Assembly (NCBI GenBank): GCA_946620335.1
Contig: CAMONF010000191.1
Location: 1 to 7,612, forward strand
Reading direction: 5' to 3'
DNA: 7,612 bases
Origin: an uncultured Clostridia bacterium
Lineage (GTDB): Bacteria; Bacillota; Clostridia; Lachnospirales; Lachnospiraceae
In this document: piece by piece, positions 4,317 through 7,612 of the stretch
How the letters are laid out: the number at the start of each line of letters is the position of its first letter
Position numbering within the stretch: the first letter of the stretch is position 1
Translations under genes and position numbers: made by a program
Notes under the pieces: generated by a model
What the model saw: only the letters and a program-made list of their open reading frames with translations
Told to the model about the DNA's origin: nothing
Database searches by the model: none

Positions 4317-5485
4317 ATCCCAGAAGCATCTATCTGGACAACGCAGCCACGTCCTTCCCCAAGCCCGCCGCCGTTCCATCCGCCATGACAGACTTCATGA
4401 CGAAGGTGGGCGCCAATATCGGCCGCGGCTCCTACCGGGAGGCCTACGACGCCGGCGCCATGGTCTTCGAGGTCCGCGACCGCCTCTGCCGCTTCTTCGG
4501 CGGGGAGGATCCCGCCTGCGTCGTCTTCACCATGAACGTCACCATGAGCCTCAATATGCTGATCAAAGGCCTCCTTAAGCCCGGCGACCACGTCCTGGTC
4601 TCCTCCATGGAGCACAACGCGGTCATGCGTCCCTTGGTGCAGCTGGCAGAAGCAGGCGTCTCCTTCACGCGGATCCCTTGCCGGGAGGACGGCTCCATGC
4701 CCGTCACTGAGGGAGCCCCGGAGCTGGAGGCTTACCTTAAGCCAAACACCAGGGCCGTCATCATGACCCACGCGAGCAACGTCTGCGGCACCGTGCTGCC
4801 GGCAGGAGATGTGGGGCTTTTCTGCAAAAAAAAGGGGCTGGTGTTCATTTTGGACACCGCCCAGACCGCCGGCGTGCTGCCGGTCAATATGAAGGAAATG
4901 AACATCGATGCCCTGGCCTTCACCGGCCACAAGAGCCTCCTTGGCCCCCAGGGCATCGGCGGGTTCATCATCCGCCGGGAGCTCGCCGGCCTTCTTACGC
5001 CCCTGATTGCCGGCGGGACCGGCTCCATCTCCCACACAGAGGAAATGCCGGGCTTCATGCCGGACCGCTTTGAGGCAGGCCCGCTGAACCTCCCGGGCAT
5101 CGCCGGCCTCGGCGCCGGTCTCCGCTTCGTGGAAGAAAAAGGCCTGGCTGCCATTTCAGACCACGAGCGGGCGCTGACCGGTCTCTTCCTGGATGGCCTC
5201 GCGCCTCTTGAGGCAGCCGGCCGGCTGCGGATCGTCGGAAAAATGACTGTGGAGGGCCGCACAGGCGTCGTCTCCATCCTTCCCCTCACCACGGATCCGG
5301 CCATAGCCGCCGCCCGGCTGGACGAGGAATTCGGGATCCGGACCCGGGTCGGGCTCCACTGCGCGCCGTCGGCCCACAAGACCTTGAGGACCTTCCCTGA
5401 GGGCTCGATCCGCTTCTCCTTCGGCATATTCAACACCCCGGAGGACGTCGGGGCCGCCCTGGACGCCCTGAGGACCATTCTCTGA
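4313..5485 (+). CDS. Class V aminotransferase-fold cysteine desulfurase / selenocysteine lyase-like enzyme
   Basis: A 390-residue PLP enzyme of the cysteine desulfurase family, full length. It begins IYLDNAATSFPKP (6-18), the standard N-terminus. His101 in MEHNAV stacks on the cofactor, Asp181 and Gln184 in ILDTAQTAG bind it, and Lys207 in FTGHKSLLGPQG is the Schiff-base lysine. Cys350 in RVGLHCAPSAHKT is in the position of the catalytic cysteine of the SufS/CsdB class, which removes sulfur from cysteine or selenium from selenocysteine. AAGGAG lies 6 nt before the ATG, which overlaps the lysR stop. Neighbouring yedE, yedF and DUF3343 suggest that the product passes selenide or sulfane to the TusA-like or DUF3343 carrier. 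The gene contains a run of eight A then four G at 4826-4837. Sulfur versus selenium preference cannot be told from sequence. Confidence 0.9.
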   Translation: MNPRSIYLDNAATSFPKPAAVPSAMTDFMTKVGANIGRGSYREAYDAGAMVFEVRDRLCRFFGGEDPACVVFTMNVTMSLNMLIKGLLKPGDHVLVSSMEHNAVMRPLVQLAEAGVSFTRIPCREDGSMPVTEGAPELEAYLKPNTRAVIMTHASNVCGTVLPAGDVGLFCKKKGLVFILDTAQTAGVLPVNMKEMNIDALAFTGHKSLLGPQGIGGFIIRRELAGLLTPLIAGGTGSISHTEEMPGFMPDRFEAGPLNLPGIAGLGAGLRFVEEKGLAAISDHERALTGLFLDGLAPLEAAGRLRIVGKMTVEGRTGVVSILPLTTDPAIAAARLDEEFGIRTRVGLHCAPSAHKTLRTFPEGSIRFSFGIFNTPEDVGAALDALRTIL

Positions 5486-5515
5486 GCCGCCACGTTTCTT
5501 CTCCACACCGCCCCG

Positions 5516-5623
5516 CTGAAAGAGGTTGCCGATGAATACCGGAATCACGAAACGCAGGAGCATTCCGAGTGGCTTTCCCTGGGGCATGTCGATCTGCATG
5601 TCTTCATTTCTCACTTTCCGCAT
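5516..5623 (-). pseudogene. Remnant of a MATE family efflux transporter, N-terminal 36 codons only
   Basis: Read on the minus strand from the ATG at 5623-5621 (or the in-frame ATG at 5599-5597), the peptide contains MPQGKPLGMLLRFVIPVF followed by IGNLFQ. This is the hallmark start of clostridial MATE transporters (a short hydrophilic head with an xxGKPL motif, then transmembrane helix 1 ending GNLFQQ). After the Gln codon at 5518-5516 the resemblance stops abruptly. The frame continues into residues that are only the antisense of the desulfurase 3' end. Intact MATE proteins are about 450 residues with 12 helices, so this is a relic left by a deletion or by insertion of the neighbouring block. 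The identification rests on about 30 residues and is moderately sure. Confidence 0.65.
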
Positions 5624-5678
5624 GAAAAAGCACGGACGCAGTCGTAATGAATACGTCGATGTATAAAAGGCCTGAACA

Positions 5679-5707
5679 AATATAGCACGCACGCCCGGCA
5701 AAGTCAC
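5679..5707 (-). promoter_or_regulatory. Promoter-like sequence in front of the MATE relic
   Basis: Minus strand GTGACT (5707-5702), 17 nt, TATATT (5684-5679), with TGC immediately before the -10 giving an extended -10 (TGN). Transcription would start near 5672, cross the relic and continue antisense into the 3' end of the desulfurase gene. Confidence 0.45.
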
Positions 5708-5818
5708 CGCATAGAATTCTTTTCCCGGTTTTTCACAAATTCGCCCGAGGTGGGACATACTTTTTTCATAAATCTTCCGTAGTATCTCACACATACGAAC
5801 CGAAAGGAGATTTCAGAT

Positions 5819-7153
5819 ATGAAAAGAAATAGAGTAGCCCGACTCCTCGCCCTCACCCTCACCTTCTCCCTCCTGGCAGCCGGCTGCGGCGCCACCGCCT
5901 CCGCCGATACAAAGGCCTCCGCTGCCGTGACTTCGGAAACATCGGCTGACCAGACTTCCGCTGAAAATGAAGACCTGCCCCAGACCGCGGCTTCCGGAGA
6001 AACAGCCGCCACCCCTGCGGAAAACACGATTACCGCCCAGGAAACGGCAGCCTCGGAAACAGCCGCCTCCGACCTCTTCACCGACCGCGACCTCGCGCAG
6101 GAAGCGGACCTCTCCGAGGCCACGGCCATCACAGTCGCTGACGGACAGGACGTGAGCATCACCGAGGCAGGCGTCTATGTCCTGAGCGGCACCGCCTCCG
6201 AATGCACCGTCACCGTCGAGGCGGACAAGGAGGCCAAGGTCCAGCTGGTCCTGGACGGCGTCTCCATCACCAACACCGACGCACCGGCCATCTACGTGAT
6301 CTCGGCGGATAAGGTCTTCGTCACCACCACGGACAGCGAGAACAGCCTCACCGTGACGGGCGCCTTCACGGCGGACGGGGAGACCAACACGGATGCGGTC
6401 ATTTTCTCCAAGGATGACCTGGTCCTGAACGGCAAGGGCACGTTGACCGTGAGTTCCACCGACAACGGCATCACCTGCAAGGACGACCTCAAGGTGACCG
6501 GCGGCACCTATCAGATCACAGCCGCCTCCGACGCCTTCGAGGCAAATGACTCCATCTCCATCTGCGACGGCAATTTCACCATCTCTTCCTCCAAGGACGC
6601 CCTCCACTGCGAGAACGATGAGGATGACACCGTAGGCAGCATCTATGTGAGCGGCGGCACCTTCAATATCACTGCCTCCGACGACGGCATCCAGGCCACC
6701 ACGACGCTGACCATCGACGGCGGCACCTTCGACATCACAGCGGCCGAAGGTCTGGAGGCCACCTACCTCACCATAAACGCAGGCACTGTCAGCATCAACG
6801 CCTCTGACGACGGCATCAACGCCTCTAACAAATCTTCCGCTTACAGCCCCACCATCGAAATCAACGGCGGCGACATCACCGTCGTCATGGGCGCCGGCGA
6901 CACGGATGCCCTGGACGCCAACGGCGACATCATCATAAACGGCGGCACCGTCAACATCACCGCCAACTCCCCCTTCGACTACGACCGGACCGGCTCCCTG
7001 AACGGCGGCACCGTCATCGTGAACGGCCAGCAGGTGAATCAGCTGACCAACTCCATGATGGGCGGCGGCATGGGCGGCTTCGGCGGCGGCCACCAGGACG
7101 GCGGCCCCCAGGGCGGCATGGGCGGCGGGCCCAGAGGCGGCTTCGGAAGGTAA
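5819..7153 (+). CDS. Secreted lipoprotein with Cthe_2159-type (DUF4353) carbohydrate-binding beta-helix
   Basis: A 444-residue exported protein. Residues 1-23 are a lipoprotein signal: basic start KRNR, hydrophobic core and LAAGC, so Cys23 would be lipidated and the protein anchored to the outer face of the membrane. Residues 24-90 are a disordered Ala/Thr/Ser/Glu linker. Residues about 100-405 are a right-handed parallel beta-helix, seen as repeated rungs with GGT(F/Y/V) turns and ASDDGI-like steps (for example 230-240, 280-290, 301-311, 321-333). This matches the Cthe_2159/DUF4353 family, whose founding member from Clostridium thermocellum binds cellulose-like and acidic polysaccharides with calcium. 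Residues 413-444 are a Gly/Met-rich tail. AAAGGAG lies 9 nt before the ATG. It appears to be a single-gene unit, convergent with pgi. The ligand here is unknown, and no catalytic residues are evident. Confidence 0.85.
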   Translation: MKRNRVARLLALTLTFSLLAAGCGATASADTKASAAVTSETSADQTSAENEDLPQTAASGETAATPAENTITAQETAASETAASDLFTDRDLAQEADLSEATAITVADGQDVSITEAGVYVLSGTASECTVTVEADKEAKVQLVLDGVSITNTDAPAIYVISADKVFVTTTDSENSLTVTGAFTADGETNTDAVIFSKDDLVLNGKGTLTVSSTDNGITCKDDLKVTGGTYQITAASDAFEANDSISICDGNFTISSSKDALHCENDEDDTVGSIYVSGGTFNITASDDGIQATTTLTIDGGTFDITAAEGLEATYLTINAGTVSINASDDGINASNKSSAYSPTIEINGGDITVVMGAGDTDALDANGDIIINGGTVNITANSPFDYDRTGSLNGGTVIVNGQQVNQLTNSMMGGGMGGFGGGHQDGGPQGGMGGGPRGGFGR

Positions 7154-7190
7154 ACCCGACTTTGGAAAGAGGGACGGGGCTGGAATCAGA

Positions 7191-7275
7191 GAAACTGGGA
7201 ATCAGGGACGGTTCCTTTTCCCACTTTTCATAAAATGAAAAGTGGGAAAAGGAACCGTCCCTGATTCCCAGTTTC
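7191..7275. repeat. Long palindromic repeat, copy 3
   Basis: Perfect inverted repeat with 41 bp arms (7191-7231 and 7235-7275) around AAA. The arms match copies 1 and 2 through AAACTGGG, GGGACGGTTCC and TTCCCACTTTTC, but the centre differs (CAT-AAA-ATG in place of CGA-TT-TCG). Just outside, GGGACGGGGCTGGAA (7171-7185) on the left resembles the reverse complement of TTCCATCCCTGCCC (7273-7286) on the right, an imperfect outward extension. It lies between the convergent lipoprotein and pgi genes. Confidence 0.95.
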
Positions 7276-7290
7276 CATCCCTGCCCAAAA

Positions 7291-7331
7291 AAGAAAGTGG
7301 GAAAGGAACCGTCTTCCTTTCCCACTTTTTT
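7291..7331. terminator. Bidirectional intrinsic terminator related to the palindromic repeat
   Basis: Perfect 15-bp stem, 7294-7308 with 7314-7328, around a CCGTC loop. An A-run (7287-7292) precedes it and a T-run (7326-7331) follows, so it can end transcription in both directions between the convergent lipoprotein and pgi genes. Its arm AAAGTGGGAAAGGAACC differs by little from part of the repeat arm, so it looks like a diverged single unit of the same family. Confidence 0.75.
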
Positions 7332-7348
7332 CTAATTACTCAAACTTC

Positions 7349-7612
7349 TCAGAAAATTCCAAGCAGCTTGCTGTAGGATGTCAGCGCGCCGTCCGTGTCC
7401 TTAGCCAGGACCTTCTTGGCCAGGACCTTGCCCAGCTGGACGCCTTCCTGGTCGAAGCTGTTGACGTTCCAGACAAAGCCCTGGAACATGATCTTATTTT
7501 CAAAATGGGCCAGAAGGGCGCCGAGGGTCTCCGGTGTCAGCTGGTCGCCGACGATGATGCTGGAGGGGCTGCCGCCCGCGAAGTACGTGTTGGAGTCGTC
7601 GCTGTCCTTGCC
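7349..7612 (-). CDS. pgi: Glucose-6-phosphate isomerase, C-terminal part (runs off the right edge)
   Basis: The minus strand from the window edge reads 87 codons to a TGA at 7351-7349. The protein converts glucose 6-phosphate to fructose 6-phosphate in glycolysis, in the cytoplasm. The segment GFVWNVNSFDQEGVQLGKVLA (45-65 of the visible part) is the conserved C-terminal signature of the family, and its Lys62 in VQLGK corresponds to the active-site lysine of known isomerases. Upstream, FAGGSPSSIIVGDQLTPETLG also fits. The active-site glutamate and the sugar isomerase domains are outside the window. It is convergent with the lipoprotein gene, with a bidirectional terminator between them. The identification is firm, though only about a fifth of the usual 450-550 residues is visible. 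Confidence 0.93.
   Translation of the reverse strand, partial: GKDSDDSNTYFAGGSPSSIIVGDQLTPETLGALLAHFENKIMFQGFVWNVNSFDQEGVQLGKVLAKKVLAKDTDGALTSYSKLLGIF

Larger units (their letters stand above)
5486..5818. other. 333-nt gap without an intact gene
   Basis: The stretch between the desulfurase stop and the lipoprotein start holds a minus-strand relic of a MATE transporter N-terminus (5516-5623), a promoter-like sequence in front of that relic (5679-5707), and the ribosome binding site AAAGGAG (5803-5809) of the next gene. A plus-strand promoter for the lipoprotein gene is expected in 5725-5800, where TTCACA and CATACT are 18 nt apart, but the match is poor. I see no clear terminator after the desulfurase gene. 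Confidence 0.7.

Noticed and set aside
5813..7093. Minus-strand open frame of 426 codons antisense to the lipoprotein
   Set aside because: A Val/Gly/Asp-rich mirror of the beta-helix rungs with no start signal. The plus strand has a lipobox, ribosome binding site and family match.

Overview
The window looks like chromosomal DNA from a fairly GC-rich member of the Bacillota, most likely class Clostridia (Lachnospiraceae-like). This is inferred from strong GGAGG-type ribosome binding sites, the TASHLPFNRNG active-site variant of the phosphohexomutase, a clostridial-type small phasin-like protein, a YedE/YedF/DUF3343 selenium gene set and a Cthe_2159-like beta-helix lipoprotein. No species can be named from the sequence.

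Layout. (1) 1-959, minus strand: a phasin-like coiled-coil protein gene followed 4 nt later by the start of a phosphomannomutase/phosphoglucomutase gene that runs off the left edge. (2) 1266-2940, minus strand: yedE (selenium/sulfur transporter family), yedF/tusA-like, and a DUF3343 putative Se/S carrier gene, read in that order. (3) 2941-3317: an AT-rich divergent regulatory region. It holds back-to-back promoters and, on each side, an intrinsic-terminator-like hairpin inside the predicted 5' leader. (4) 3318-5485, plus strand: a LysR-type regulator overlapping by 4 nt a class V cysteine desulfurase/selenocysteine lyase-like gene. (5) 5486-5818: no intact gene, but a minus-strand relic of the N-terminus of a MATE efflux transporter with a promoter-like sequence still in front of it. 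(6) 5819-7153, plus strand: a secreted lipoprotein with a Ser/Thr/Ala/Glu-rich linker, a parallel beta-helix of the Cthe_2159 type and a Gly/Met-rich tail. (7) 7349-7612, minus strand: the C-terminus of glucose-6-phosphate isomerase, convergent with the lipoprotein gene.

How the genes fit together. The centre (1266-5485) reads as one divergent locus for uptake and handling of selenium (or reduced sulfur). YedE would bring the element in, the TusA-like and DUF3343 proteins would carry it as a per-selenide or persulfide, the PLP enzyme would mobilise it from (seleno)cysteine, and the LysR protein would control both arms. None of selA, selB, selC or selD is in the window, so selenium rather than sulfur specificity is inferred from family membership and gene order.

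The most unusual feature is a nearly perfect long palindrome with 40-45 bp arms and a 2-3 nt centre, present three times (1170-1251, 1538-1629, 7191-7275), plus a diverged related hairpin at 7291-7331 that looks like a working terminator. Two copies bracket the DUF3343 gene inside the selenium operon. Each arm can also fold on its own into a REP-like hairpin, so the element resembles two head-to-head REP units. The second most interesting feature is the pair of terminator-like hairpins in the two divergent leaders, which suggests attenuation control of selenium genes.
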